NCBI GenBank assembly: GCA_000403475.2 | Contig: KE159795.1 | Location: 1,855,519 to 1,919,518 of the forward strand | Direction: 5' to 3' | DNA: 64,000 bases | Origin: Lachnospiraceae bacterium MD308 | Lineage (GTDB): Bacteria; Bacillota; Clostridia; Lachnospirales; Lachnospiraceae | Part shown: positions 55,142 through 63,604 of the stretch, piece by piece | How the letters are laid out: every line of letters begins with the position of its first letter | How positions within the stretch are numbered: position 1 is the first letter of the stretch | Position numbers and translations under genes: made by a program | The notes under the pieces: generated by a model | Told to the model about the DNA's origin: nothing | Seen by the model: the letters and a program-made list of their open reading frames with translations, nothing else | The model's database searches: none

Positions 55142-56917
55142 TTATTGCACCTGTATTTCGTATAATTTTTTGTATGTTTCGTTCGAAGCTATTAAGTCAT
55201 CATGGGAACCGCTTCCTGTAATCTTCCCATGTTCTAAAACGACAATCTGGTCTACGCTTTTAATCAGATTATTGAATTTATGGGCGACGATAATTCCTTT
55301 CTTTCCTTCCAAAAGCTCCTGATACAGTATCATCAACCGTTGTTCTGATATCGCATCCATCGCCGCATTCGGTTCGTCCATGATATATAAATCTGCGTTT
55401 TTACAAAATGCCCTTGCAAGACCGATTTTCTGCCATTGTCCAATAGAAATTTGTTTCCCATTATCGAACCAGTACCCAATCTGGCAGTCCAGTTTGTCAT
55501 CCGACTCATCAATCAACTGGGACAGTTCAAATTTACGACAGATTTCCTCCAATTTCTCATCATCATCCATTGCTTTCAAATTCCCATATGCAATATTTTC
55601 CCTAAACGTTGCTTCATACTTATAGAAGTCCTGAAATAAAGTGGCTATTCTATTAAGCAGCAATACCTTATTAAGTTTCCTCAACTCAACCCCATTAATC
55701 AAAATCTCTCCTTCATAATCATCATAAAAGCCCATTATAATTTTTAAAAGAGTCGTCTTTCCGCTTCCATTCTGCCCGACAACTGCGATTGTTTGCGCCC
55801 CGTCAATCTTAAGGTTAATATCTTTAAGAACATAATCCTGTTCTTTTCTATACCTGTAGTACAAATGCCTGATTTCAATACATCCAATACCTTCAATATC
55901 CGTCAGTTCATCTTTCTCTTTAATCTTTTCTTCCGGATAATCCAGATATTCTTTCAACTGGTCAATATACATACTTTCCTGATTCATGTCAGAAAATATC
56001 TGTAAGACAGACATAATGTGTGTCTTTACCTGTGTGATCGTCTTCATATAAGTCACGACATTTCCAATCAAGATTTCTCCTGCATAGCCGCATAGCACAA
56101 TATAAGCAAAAATACCCCCATCAATTATAGTTTCAAGAACCGTAGCTCCGCCTAATCGCACGATGCTTTTTTTCTTCAGTCTTAAATCCTCCGTATTAAA
56201 TTGTTTTTTATATGATCTGTATCGTTCAATAAAATACGAAAACAGATTATAAATTTTCAGTTCCTTATATGCTTCTCCATAAGTAAGTACGTGCTGCATA
56301 TACCAACACTTTCTCGAATCATTTGTACGCTCTCTTATGACTTTAAATGTCTCCTGGTTCATTTTCCTATTGATACAAAACTTAATAACAGGAATGATAA
56401 GAATGCACAACATAATCCAAATTCGAAATCTCACAATGATTAATAGGTAGGAAATGGTAGTAATAATACTGGAAAAAACACCTGACAAAGAGTCAAAATA
56501 TGTAAGCAGCCTCCCGTCTGCCTCATACTGCGCCCGGGACACCATATCATAGGTTTCACTATTTTCATAACTTTTTAGATTCAGCCGGGATGCTTTCTGA
56601 AGTACCTTCTGATTCAAATGTAAATTATACCCTTGCGCAAATCTGTACTTATAATAATCTAAGAAGTAATCAAACAATGTTTGGAACAAATCAATACCTA
56701 TATAAATTACCACAAATGCTAAAAGCACCTGCAGGCTGCTCCGTTCCTGAATACTGTTCATAAGTCCCTGAGATGCCAGCGTAGACAACGGAGCACAAAT
56801 TCCAATTATCACTGTTGCAATTCCCATCACAAAGATATATTTATGGTCAAATCGGAAAATTGACCTTAATACCCAAATTATATTATTTATTACATTTGTT
56901 TTCTCTTTCATACGCAT
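55142..56917 (-). CDS. lanT: Lanthipeptide ABC exporter LanT
   Basis: A 591-residue half-transporter: an ABC transmembrane domain (about residues 20-320, six hydrophobic segments) and a nucleotide-binding domain with Walker A VGQNGSGKTTLL, signature ISIGQWQKIGLARAF and Walker B LYIMDEPNA. There is no N-terminal C39 peptidase, which fits class I exporters that move the uncut precursor. The ATG (56915-56917) overlaps the lanC2 stop (TGATG), so the genes are coupled. A separate leader protease is needed and none is visible in the cluster. Confidence 0.93.
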   Translation of the reverse strand: MRMKEKTNVINNIIWVLRSIFRFDHKYIFVMGIATVIIGICAPLSTLASQGLMNSIQERSSLQVLLAFVVIYIGIDLFQTLFDYFLDYYKYRFAQGYNLHLNQKVLQKASRLNLKSYENSETYDMVSRAQYEADGRLLTYFDSLSGVFSSIITTISYLLIIVRFRIWIMLCILIIPVIKFCINRKMNQETFKVIRERTNDSRKCWYMQHVLTYGEAYKELKIYNLFSYFIERYRSYKKQFNTEDLRLKKKSIVRLGGATVLETIIDGGIFAYIVLCGYAGEILIGNVVTYMKTITQVKTHIMSVLQIFSDMNQESMYIDQLKEYLDYPEEKIKEKDELTDIEGIGCIEIRHLYYRYRKEQDYVLKDINLKIDGAQTIAVVGQNGSGKTTLLKIIMGFYDDYEGEILINGVELRKLNKVLLLNRIATLFQDFYKYEATFRENIAYGNLKAMDDDEKLEEICRKFELSQLIDESDDKLDCQIGYWFDNGKQISIGQWQKIGLARAFCKNADLYIMDEPNAAMDAISEQRLMILYQELLEGKKGIIVAHKFNNLIKSVDQIVVLEHGKITGSGSHDDLIASNETYKKLYEIQVQ

Positions 56918-58203
56918 CAGTCCATAAATAATAATTTTCCGTAAGTAAGGTTTCCATTCATACTGTTGCACAACGCCAAGATTGTCCCGGCGCTTCCGCT
57001 CAATAAAGAAAAGTCCTCACGATACTCTTCTTTCTTCATTTTCTCTCTGTGTTCTTGCAGTGTGATCTCCATATTTTTCTCCAGATTTATAAGACACCGT
57101 TCATCCCTACTTTCCCGAAACGCATATGTTTGTATGGAAATCACACCTCCATACCCATGACATACAATTGGGCTGGACAGATTGTATTCTTTTACAGGCT
57201 GTTCTAAAATATCCACTAATTTATCCAGATAATACGCATATTTCATTGGATTTCTCAAATAATTAGCCGCCTTCATTAGACATCGTACAACCCCCAGATT
57301 TCCATAACACCACCCAGCATTTTCTGTAAGGTCAGTACTTGTTCTGTTGACATAGCACCGAACCGGCAGCCTCCTCGGGTATCGGACAATCCCATTCTCT
57401 TCCACACACAATTCTTCATACAGCTCAAACAATTTCCATATTGCCTCTTCCAGATACATTTCCCGTATTCCATTACCCTTTGCTTTTGCCAGCGCAACAA
57501 GCGGATCCACGACCCCATGAGCCGCCCCAAAATTGATGTGCCCTTGTTTCATTGTCTTTCGTTCTTCCGGAAGAAATTGTTGGTTTCTTCTTATATGGTA
57601 ACGAAGGACCTTTTGTCCAAAATAGAAATAATCTCCCGATAAATAGATTAGGAATCTTATCAACTCCCGCAATTTCAATTTTTCCTTTGGCTGATCCAGT
57701 ATTTCCTCACAGTCTAGCAAATAATATACCACACCTGCGATTCCACCCAGCACATCGTAGAAATCAAACGATAGCTTTCTTTGGCAAAACACCTTCACTT
57801 TTTTACACGCCTGCTCCAACAGAAACCGATTCAACAATTCTGAAGTTTCCTTTAACTCTCCTGTATTCTCTTTAATTGTATGGATTGAAAATGCGAGCTG
57901 CCCTAATCCCCCATACATTCCTATATCAGAAGAAGATAGACACCTATCCGGAACTTTGCCGATTTGCCCTACCAAAGTTTGCGCCATGGACGAGATTATT
58001 CTTTCATCTGTTGACAATTTTTTTTCCAATAGCATTTGCGAAAAAAACAAGAGCATGGGGATATACGCCTCGTACTTATCAGCGAAATCATTCCTATGTT
58101 CATATATATATTGTATATAAGTCCGTATTTCCTTTCCGATTTCAGACCTCACACGTATCACTCCATTGTGTTTTTCTAAGATTTGACTATTAATTTGTTT
58201 CAT
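56917..58203 (-). CDS. Lanthipeptide cyclase LanC-like (copy 2)
   Basis: A 428-residue LanC-family protein with the full zinc set: C299 in NAGWCYGNLGVV and C348-H349 in VCHGYGGV, plus FGAAHGVVDPL and GGIAGVVYYLL. Its start ATG (58201-58203) overlaps the end of the upstream CPBP gene, and its stop overlaps the lanT start, so it lies in the same coupled operon. With the second LanC at 50841 this gives two apparently active cyclases for one LanB, which is unusual for class I. An N-terminal fragment of a third relative lies at 59135-59341. Confidence 0.9.
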   Translation of the reverse strand: MKQINSQILEKHNGVIRVRSEIGKEIRTYIQYIYEHRNDFADKYEAYIPMLLFFSQMLLEKKLSTDERIISSMAQTLVGQIGKVPDRCLSSSDIGMYGGLGQLAFSIHTIKENTGELKETSELLNRFLLEQACKKVKVFCQRKLSFDFYDVLGGIAGVVYYLLDCEEILDQPKEKLKLRELIRFLIYLSGDYFYFGQKVLRYHIRRNQQFLPEERKTMKQGHINFGAAHGVVDPLVALAKAKGNGIREMYLEEAIWKLFELYEELCVEENGIVRYPRRLPVRCYVNRTSTDLTENAGWCYGNLGVVRCLMKAANYLRNPMKYAYYLDKLVDILEQPVKEYNLSSPIVCHGYGGVISIQTYAFRESRDERCLINLEKNMEITLQEHREKMKKEEYREDFSLLSGSAGTILALCNSMNGNLTYGKLLFMD

Positions 58204-59014
58204 TCTTTTTGTACTCTTTTGCGAACAGAAACAGTAACATAAGAATTGCACCAAAAGACTGCATAAACAGTAAAAAAGAATCTATATTTTCACTTATACT
58301 AATATCCATCTGGCTGTATCCTGCTACCGCTGCATTATTAATTCCGTGGAGCAAAACGCAAAGCCAGATATTTTGGGTTTTCATATACGCCCATCCCGCA
58401 AAAACTGACATTCCAACAGCAGCTAACAAACGTACCAAAACCAGCGATACAAATATCTTTTCCTGACTCAACTCAAATGTGCTAAACCATAAAGGCATAT
58501 GCCACAGTTCCCATATAATTCCAAGCACAATCACGCCAATACGCTTTCCAAAAAGCTCCTGCAGCCGACCTTGCAGGCATCCCCGCCATGCATATTCCTC
58601 TCCAAATAAAGTTATACTTCCAGCCACCAAGAGCTGAATTGGTGTAATCGACAATTCAGAGATTACCTCTCCAAAAACACTCCCTGTTTCCGCATGCATA
58701 ATGATTGGAAGCTTTTGTATCTGTAGAATTGCTACAAATACTAAATAAATAACTATGCTTTGTTTAAAATTTTTGAACAGATAAAGTTCCTTTTCATCAA
58801 TAATACTTCCTAACAGAAGCCCCATACTTAGCAGCGATACCATATCGAGTATCCTGTATGCGGCATCTCCTGATATTACATTCAGTACCCATAATACCAT
58901 CACGGCAGTATATCCCACAAAAATTATCGTATAAATCCAGTGAAGCCATCCGCGGATTTTCCGCTCACAGATAATTCTTCCAAGTACGATACCGAAGGTT
59001 GGAAGAATCATCAT
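58190..59014 (-). CDS. CPBP-family membrane protein (Abi-like), N-terminally truncated
   Basis: CPBP (CAAX-processing/bacteriocin-processing) glutamic proteases or immunity proteins. The 274-residue frame has EEYAWRGCLQGRLQEL (E-E-x-x-x-R), WELWHMPLWF, and VLLHGINNAAVA for the other conserved residues, in about seven spans. Compared with the homologue at 60229-61188, the first 45 or so residues are present upstream (KLLSSKTDKFKIITFLAVAY) but lack any start and are joined to lanC-derived DNA. Translation would begin at the ATG near 59014, without the first span. It may be non-functional or an immunity protein with changed topology. Confidence 0.8.
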   Translation of the reverse strand: MMILPTFGIVLGRIICERKIRGWLHWIYTIIFVGYTAVMVLWVLNVISGDAAYRILDMVSLLSMGLLLGSIIDEKELYLFKNFKQSIVIYLVFVAILQIQKLPIIMHAETGSVFGEVISELSITPIQLLVAGSITLFGEEYAWRGCLQGRLQELFGKRIGVIVLGIIWELWHMPLWFSTFELSQEKIFVSLVLVRLLAAVGMSVFAGWAYMKTQNIWLCVLLHGINNAAVAGYSQMDISISENIDSFLLFMQSFGAILMLLFLFAKEYKKNETN

Positions 59015-59134
59015 ATATATAGCAAAGACATCTCCCTCTTCTCCAGTCGGAATCCACGAAAAGAATACCCATGGCAGTCCATAAGCTACTGCTAAAAATG
59101 TAATGATTTTAAATTTATCTGTTTTTGATGATAA

Positions 59135-59341
59135 AAGTTTGCGCCATTGACGAGATTATCCCTTCATCCACCGGCAATTTTTTCTAATAATATCTGCGAC
59201 ATAAACAAGAGCTCCGGGATATACGCCTCGTACTTGTCTGCGTAATCATTCCTATGTTCATCTATATATTGTATGTAAGGCCGTATTTCCTTTCCGATTT
59301 CAGACCCCACACGTATCACTCCTACAATGCGATTTTCTAAG
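59135..59341 (-). pseudogene. lanC N-terminal fragment
   Basis: About 205 bp matches the start region of lanC2 (57980-58185), from the EKHNGVIRV codons to SSMAQTL, with many substitutions and frame changes (an early stop at the ELLFMSQ region, plus a shift). It lacks the rest of the gene and ends at a junction fused to the upstream CPBP. It shows that a lanC-containing module was duplicated, then decayed. Confidence 0.85.
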
Positions 59342-60079
59342 GTTTAACACTTCTTGAAAAGACTCACACTCTGCCATTCCCGATTCATACCAATGCCGAA
59401 TCTCATAGGAGGCTCCTTTGTATTGTTCCAACTCTGGTCCGACAAATCTTTTCTTAGTATGCTGAAAAATAGTTTCCAGCTCATCTGTACTTCTATATTG
59501 TTCCTGATTTGAAATTACTTTTAAAATATCAGATGCAATTTTTTCTACCGTTTCCTCTGGATTTTGTTCCTCTAAAGCTACAACTTTATACTCTCCAATT
59601 ACATGACATCCCATTTGCAAAAGAATTTTCTGTAGATAGTAAGAAACAAATTCCTGTCCGCTTTGATCTGTTACTGTCACCACAATTCCTAATTTTCCAG
59701 AAAGAGTTAATGTATGCACCCACGAACCAATCCTGTCCAGAAATGTTTTCATTGCACCAGACACATTATTCAAATAAACCGGAGAAAACAAAATAACCAA
59801 ATCTACTTCCAGTATCTTTTCTCTAATACATTGCATACTATCCTGCTGATCCTGCGGACAAGTCCCTTCTTCAAAACATTTTCCACATCCGATGCATTCC
59901 CGTACTATATTATTTCTAGCCGTATATAACTCCATTTCTATGCTTTGCTCTTTTAATATCGTTTTCAGCATCTCTCCCATACAGATACTTTTTGAAAAAG
60001 CCGAATTGCTTCCTGCGTATCCTATTACTTTCATACTTTTTCTTGTGGATGTCTCATAAAAGTTATCGAATATCTTCAT
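59300..60079 (-). CDS. Flavodoxin-fold NAD(P)H-dependent FMN reductase
   Basis: A 259-residue protein of the NADPH-dependent FMN reductase/flavodoxin-like family. It has the FMN-phosphate loop YAGSNSAFSKS, a ferredoxin-like CIGCGKCFEEGTC segment and ILFSPVYLNNVSGAMKTFLDR for flavin binding. GGAGGTGACAAA precedes the ATG. In the operon it could reduce dehydro residues to D-alanine type products, or support disulfide/redox steps, but neither is shown. Its last 13 or so residues (RKSHCRSDTCGV) come from lanC-derived DNA read out of frame, so the C-terminus is a recent fusion. Confidence 0.82.
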   Translation of the reverse strand: MKIFDNFYETSTRKSMKVIGYAGSNSAFSKSICMGEMLKTILKEQSIEMELYTARNNIVRECIGCGKCFEEGTCPQDQQDSMQCIREKILEVDLVILFSPVYLNNVSGAMKTFLDRIGSWVHTLTLSGKLGIVVTVTDQSGQEFVSYYLQKILLQMGCHVIGEYKVVALEEQNPEETVEKIASDILKVISNQEQYRSTDELETIFQHTKKRFVGPELEQYKGASYEIRHWYESGMAECESFQEVLNLRKSHCRSDTCGV

Positions 60080-60136
60080 TTTGTCACCTCCAGCATTTGA
60101 TTTTTTAAGGGAATGTGGTACTTTTACCGCGTACCC

Positions 60137-60217
60137 TTACGTCTTAAATACCTGAGACTTATCTGCTTTATTCTTTTTACAACACGCCGATGCCACTCCC
60201 GTTCTCGGTGCCTTGGT
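60137..60217 (-). pseudogene. lanA C-terminal core fragment
   Basis: On minus this reads TKAPRTGVASACCKKNKAD and ends at TAA (60137-60139), clearly the counterpart of ETPTTGMTSACCKKKNAAD in the lanA product. It has no leader and no start, and directly follows the CPBP gene (60229). A second precursor once stood here, consistent with an ancient multi-precursor cluster. Confidence 0.85.
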
Positions 60218-60228
60218 CGAAAAGTACT

Positions 60229-61188
60229 TCAGTTTTTAGTATTCTCTTTTCTGTACTCTTTCGAGAATAGAAACAATAACAGAATAATCGCACTCACACA
60301 TATTGTAATCATATAAAAGGAATTTGAAGTTTCAATTGTAGCAATATTGTTTAATTGGTCATAGCCTGATGCTCCTGCCGAATTATTGACCCCATGAATC
60401 AAAACACAAAGCCAGATATTTTGAGTCTTCATGTATGCCCATCCCAAAAAAACTGCCATCCCAACAGTGCGTAACATACGTATCAAAACAAGCAATAGAA
60501 AACTTTTCTCCTGATTCAGCCCATACACAGTAAACCATAATGGCATATGCCACAGTTCCCACATGACTCCCAATATAATTACTCCCATGCGCTTTCCAAA
60601 AAGTCTTTGCAGCCGGTCTTGCAAACACCCCCGCCATGCATACTCTTCTCCAAAAATATAAATACACTCCGTTGTCATTACACTAATAGGTGTAATAAAA
60701 AGTTCAGAAGATATTTCAGCTAATACATCTCCGATTCCTACTTTCATAATCATTGAAAGATTTGTGATTTGTGTGATTGCTACAAATAATAAGTAAATGG
60801 GAACGCTTTTTTTGAAATTTTTAAATGGGGAAAATTCCTGTTCATTTATAATACTTCCTAACAAAAGCCCAATACTCAACACCATTAGCATAAGATACAT
60901 ATCATATGCCGCCTCGCCGGATATTGCTTTCGTTACCCATAATATCATTACACCTGTATATCCAGCAAAAGCTATCGTATAAAGCCAATGAATCCATCCA
61001 TAGATTTTCCGTTTGCAAATACTTCGTCCAAGTACAATTCCGAAGGTCGGAAGAATCATCATATATACCGGGAAGATATCATTGTTATCAGATGGAATCC
61101 ATAAGGAAAATAGCCATGGTAATCCGTAAGCTACAGCCACAAATGCAATAGTTTTTATTTTATCTGTTTTTAATAAAAATACCTTCAC
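60229..61188 (-). CDS. CPBP-family membrane protein, complete
   Basis: A 319-residue intact homologue of the CPBP gene at 58190. It has about eight spans, a conserved start (KTDKIKTIAFVAVAYGLPW), EEYAWRGCLQDRLQRL, LWHMPLWF and VLIHGVNN. The start is a GTG (61186-61188) after GGAGGTGTGAGGTA. It is the first gene after lanA. CPBP proteins either process bacteriocin precursors or give immunity; here both options are open, and because no LanP is present, a role in maturation deserves testing. Confidence 0.85.
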   Translation of the reverse strand: MKVFLLKTDKIKTIAFVAVAYGLPWLFSLWIPSDNNDIFPVYMMILPTFGIVLGRSICKRKIYGWIHWLYTIAFAGYTGVMILWVTKAISGEAAYDMYLMLMVLSIGLLLGSIINEQEFSPFKNFKKSVPIYLLFVAITQITNLSMIMKVGIGDVLAEISSELFITPISVMTTECIYIFGEEYAWRGCLQDRLQRLFGKRMGVIILGVMWELWHMPLWFTVYGLNQEKSFLLLVLIRMLRTVGMAVFLGWAYMKTQNIWLCVLIHGVNNSAGASGYDQLNNIATIETSNSFYMITICVSAIILLLFLFSKEYRKENTKN

Positions 61189-61224
61189 TACCTCACACCT
61201 CCAACATTTCACTTCTTAAGTTTA

Positions 61225-61254
61225 AAGAACGCGGTAAAAATACCGCGCTCTTTT
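61225..61254 (-). terminator. Attenuating terminator after lanA
   Basis: Stem CGCGGTA/TACCGCG (61230-61236, 61241-61247) with a short loop and TTCTTT following on minus. Placed between lanA and the downstream operon, it would let lanA be made in excess over the enzymes, as in other lanthipeptide clusters. Confidence 0.7.
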
Positions 61255-61259
61255 ATGTT

Positions 61260-61463
61260 TCAGACACACTGAGGTTCATCTGCCGCATTCTTCTTTTTGC
61301 AACACGCGGATGTCATTCCTGTTGTTGGGGTCTCAACAGAATTACACTTTTGCTTTATAGTCATTTTAGATGCTACGCATACTAATGTCGTCCCATTTGG
61401 TTCAGCGTTTCCACCCGATGCTACATTCCTTAAATCAAGATCAAAATCTTTAAAGTTACTCAT
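61260..61463 (-). CDS. lanA: Class I lanthipeptide precursor LanA
   Basis: A 67-residue precursor. The leader MSNFKDFDLDLRNVASGGN has the FDLD box that class I LanB recognises (nisin has FNLD) and ends near NAEPNG. The presumed core of 43 residues starts TTLVCVASKMTIKQKCNS and carries 10 Ser/Thr and five Cys (LVC, QKC, ACC pair, QCV). AAGGAGGAATAATT precedes the ATG. The core does not show the nisin ABC-ring pattern (no CTPGC). The cleavage site is a guess, since no LanP is visible. Confidence 0.93.
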   Translation of the reverse strand: MSNFKDFDLDLRNVASGGNAEPNGTTLVCVASKMTIKQKCNSVETPTTGMTSACCKKKNAADEPQCV

Positions 61464-61516
61464 AATTATTCCTCCTTATCTTTTTTGTTTTGGGCCCGTT
61501 GAGTTATTATTTTTTT

Positions 61517-61545
61517 AATATATCAAATATTTTATAATTTGTCAA
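61517..61545 (-). promoter_or_regulatory. lanA promoter
   Basis: On minus, TTGACA (61540-61545), 17 bp, TATATT (61517-61522), near-consensus, about 54 bp upstream of the ATG. Strong basal expression would be expected unless repressed. Confidence 0.7.
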
Positions 61546-61604
61546 TTATATTATAAAATAAAACATAAAAAATAATTTCTTTTTCTTTTTTTCATGTTTT
61601 AGTG

Positions 61605-61633
61605 TGGACATATCTTCTTTTTTGTGTCATAAT
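61605..61633 (+). promoter_or_regulatory. blaI promoter with flanking dyad
   Basis: On plus, TGGACA (61605-61610), 17 bp, CATAAT (61628-61633). TTTGTGT (61621-61627) and ACACAAA (about 61658-61664) make a dyad near the start site that could be the BlaI operator. Confidence 0.55.
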
Positions 61634-61674
61634 CATACTATCAAAAAATATTACACACAAAGGAGGATGATACG

Positions 61675-62061
61675 ATGAAAAAAAGACTTACCAAAAAACA
61701 ATTGGATGTAATGAAGATTTTATGGGAAAGCGATACTCCAATGGTAGCATCTGATATTGTCAAGAAAAGTGATGCATTGAACATCAATACGGTTCAAGCA
61801 AGCCTCCGTTCGCTGATTGCAAATCACTCTGTTGAAGTAGCAGATATCGTTTACAGCGGTACTGTACTGACCAGAAGTTATACACCAGTCATTACTCGCG
61901 AGGAATATTTTGACAGTACCTATACCGATATATTCGGAAACGGAAAGAAATCTACATTAATTGCTTCACTCATTGACGGCGAAACAAACCCAGATGAATT
62001 AGATTATTTGGAAAATCTGATCGCACAGCGCAAGCACGTTCTTACCAAAGGAGAAAAATAG
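61675..62061 (+). CDS. blaI: BlaI/MecI/CopY-family repressor
   Basis: A 128-residue winged-helix repressor: KKRLTKKQLDVMKILWESD, then VASDIVKKS, and INTVQASLRSLIANHSVEV, the recognition helix region of BlaI/MecI. Such repressors dimerise and are cut by their partner peptidase. GGAGGATGATACG precedes the ATG. It is divergent from lanA with 200 bp between, and directly followed by the M56 gene. Confidence 0.88.
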   Translation: MKKRLTKKQLDVMKILWESDTPMVASDIVKKSDALNINTVQASLRSLIANHSVEVADIVYSGTVLTRSYTPVITREEYFDSTYTDIFGNGKKSTLIASLIDGETNPDELDYLENLIAQRKHVLTKGEK

Positions 62062-62062
62062 C

Positions 62063-63217
62063 ATGGAGATTACGTTTGGACCTTTTTTTACCTGCTTCAT
62101 CGTAACGTTTTTTCTTACTGTATATCTGCATATGATTATGCACCATACATCTGTCTTTCATAAACGTACGATAGAATTTTCATTGATTGGTATACTCATT
62201 ATCTTAATCCGTATGAGTGCACCACTTAATTTCCCTTTTACATATTCTTTTCATTCCTATCAGATTTTGCCGAGAATAATGGATTTTACGACTGAAAATA
62301 TTGGCACCAGCCAATTAAGAATTGATACACTCATATTTGCCGTCTGGTTTGGCGGTGCATTCGTTTTATTGGTTCAGCTTTTAATCCAATATATACGATT
62401 ACATCATGCGCTTTCCGCACTTTATGTTAAAAGCGAAAATGTTTCTGCGTGTTTATACGAAGTTTCGCAGAAATGCCCTGACAAGCCGATACGAATCGCC
62501 CTTGTCCCGTATCCGATTTCTCCCGCTATTACTGGATTATTACATCCTACGTTGATTTTGCCCGATGCAGCAAATTTTTCTGATACGGAATTAGAATACA
62601 TTTGCCGACACGAGATGCAGCATTACGAAGAACATCATTTGTGGTTTGCTCTTTTAATGGAAATTGTCTGCCGTATACACTGGTGGAATCCTCTTGTGCA
62701 GCATTTGAAGAAAGAATTTACACTCTTTTTGGAGCTTTCCAATGATTTTTTCCTGATACACTCTGACCCGAAATTCAATGTCACGGATTATGCTGAACTG
62801 ATTATAAAAACTGCAAGAAATGTACAAAGCGCCAAGCTTGCAGAACCAAACCGTATGATGCACTTTGCTATAAGCGACACTTCTGTATTAAATACGCGTA
62901 TTCATTTTGTTCTGAACAATCAGGTTAATACTTCGCATCTCAGGCATTTGCAAGGGCTTTTATGTCGTGTACTCATATTTACTATGGTCATATTCTCGAT
63001 TTTTTGCGTATTAGAGCCTAATTTTCAAGAACTATATCCGGTAACAGACGGCGCAGTGGAACTCCGCAAAGACAATGCATATATTATAGACCACGGAGAC
63101 AACCAATATACCATTTATTATGAAGGACAATTTTTTGGTGATATCGACCATATCCCCAAAGAACTCAACAAACTGCCACTCTACAAGGAAGGAGAACCCA
63201 TTTATGAAAACAATTAA
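62063..63217 (+). CDS. BlaR1/MecR1-type M56 membrane peptidase
   Basis: A 384-residue protein with four predicted spans (about residues 7-25, 38-56, 88-110, 305-325) and a cytoplasmic M56 metallopeptidase domain with HEMQH at residues 183-187. Unlike BlaR1, it lacks the penicillin-binding sensor domain; the outer C-terminus is only about 60 residues. On signal, the peptidase would inactivate BlaI. It overlaps blaI spacing closely (1 bp) and the next small gene by 14 bp. Confidence 0.87.
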   Translation: MEITFGPFFTCFIVTFFLTVYLHMIMHHTSVFHKRTIEFSLIGILIILIRMSAPLNFPFTYSFHSYQILPRIMDFTTENIGTSQLRIDTLIFAVWFGGAFVLLVQLLIQYIRLHHALSALYVKSENVSACLYEVSQKCPDKPIRIALVPYPISPAITGLLHPTLILPDAANFSDTELEYICRHEMQHYEEHHLWFALLMEIVCRIHWWNPLVQHLKKEFTLFLELSNDFFLIHSDPKFNVTDYAELIIKTARNVQSAKLAEPNRMMHFAISDTSVLNTRIHFVLNNQVNTSHLRHLQGLLCRVLIFTMVIFSIFCVLEPNFQELYPVTDGAVELRKDNAYIIDHGDNQYTIYYEGQFFGDIDHIPKELNKLPLYKEGEPIYENN

Positions 63218-63464
63218 AACGCTATCAATCATTTTGGTCTGTAGTTTTACACTTAGCCTAATACCCCCAGCACCTCTGCCATTTATTGAACATACATATT
63301 TCTGTTCAACTGTTTATGCAGCTTCTTCTGATGCTGCACCACCGGAAATTCACCCAACTTCCAGCACGTTTGTTTGGAAATATAAAATACAAAACGGTAT
63401 CATGTATAAACGCAAATATAATCAAATTAGAAAACAGTGGATTGGTGATTGGATCAAAGCATAA
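63204..63464 (+). CDS. Small secreted protein linked to the M56 sensor
   Basis: An 86-residue protein with a signal peptide (MKTIKTLSIILVCSFTLSLI) and a processed part of about 50 residues rich in aromatics and Lys (FVWKYKIQNGIMYKRKYNQI, WIGDW). GAAGGAGAACCCATTT precedes the ATG, inside the M56 gene. The W-x-G-x-W pattern at the end recalls small companions of BlaR1-like sensors in gut Firmicutes. It may be the sensed ligand or a co-sensor; inference only. Confidence 0.7.
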   Translation: MKTIKTLSIILVCSFTLSLIPPAPLPFIEHTYFCSTVYAASSDAAPPEIHPTSSTFVWKYKIQNGIMYKRKYNQIRKQWIGDWIKA

Positions 63465-63485
63465 TCTTCAAGAAACAAAGAAAGA

Positions 63486-63545
63486 CAGGACTTTGTAAAC
63501 ACTGACATGTAGATAACGACATTGCATTTGCAAGTCCTGTTTTTC
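63486..63545 (+). terminator. Terminator of the blaI operon
   Basis: CAGGACTT (63486-63493) pairs with AAGTCCTG (63532-63539), followed by TTTTTCTTTTC. Confidence 0.75.
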
Positions 63546-63604
63546 TTTTCATTGCATAGGTACAATTGATTATAACATGGAACGTGGAGAAGATGCTTAT
63601 CATT

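Noticed and set aside
61260..61463. Class II (LanM-type) or sactipeptide precursor
   Set aside because: The FDLD box, LanB and stand-alone LanC identify class I; no LanM or radical SAM gene is present.
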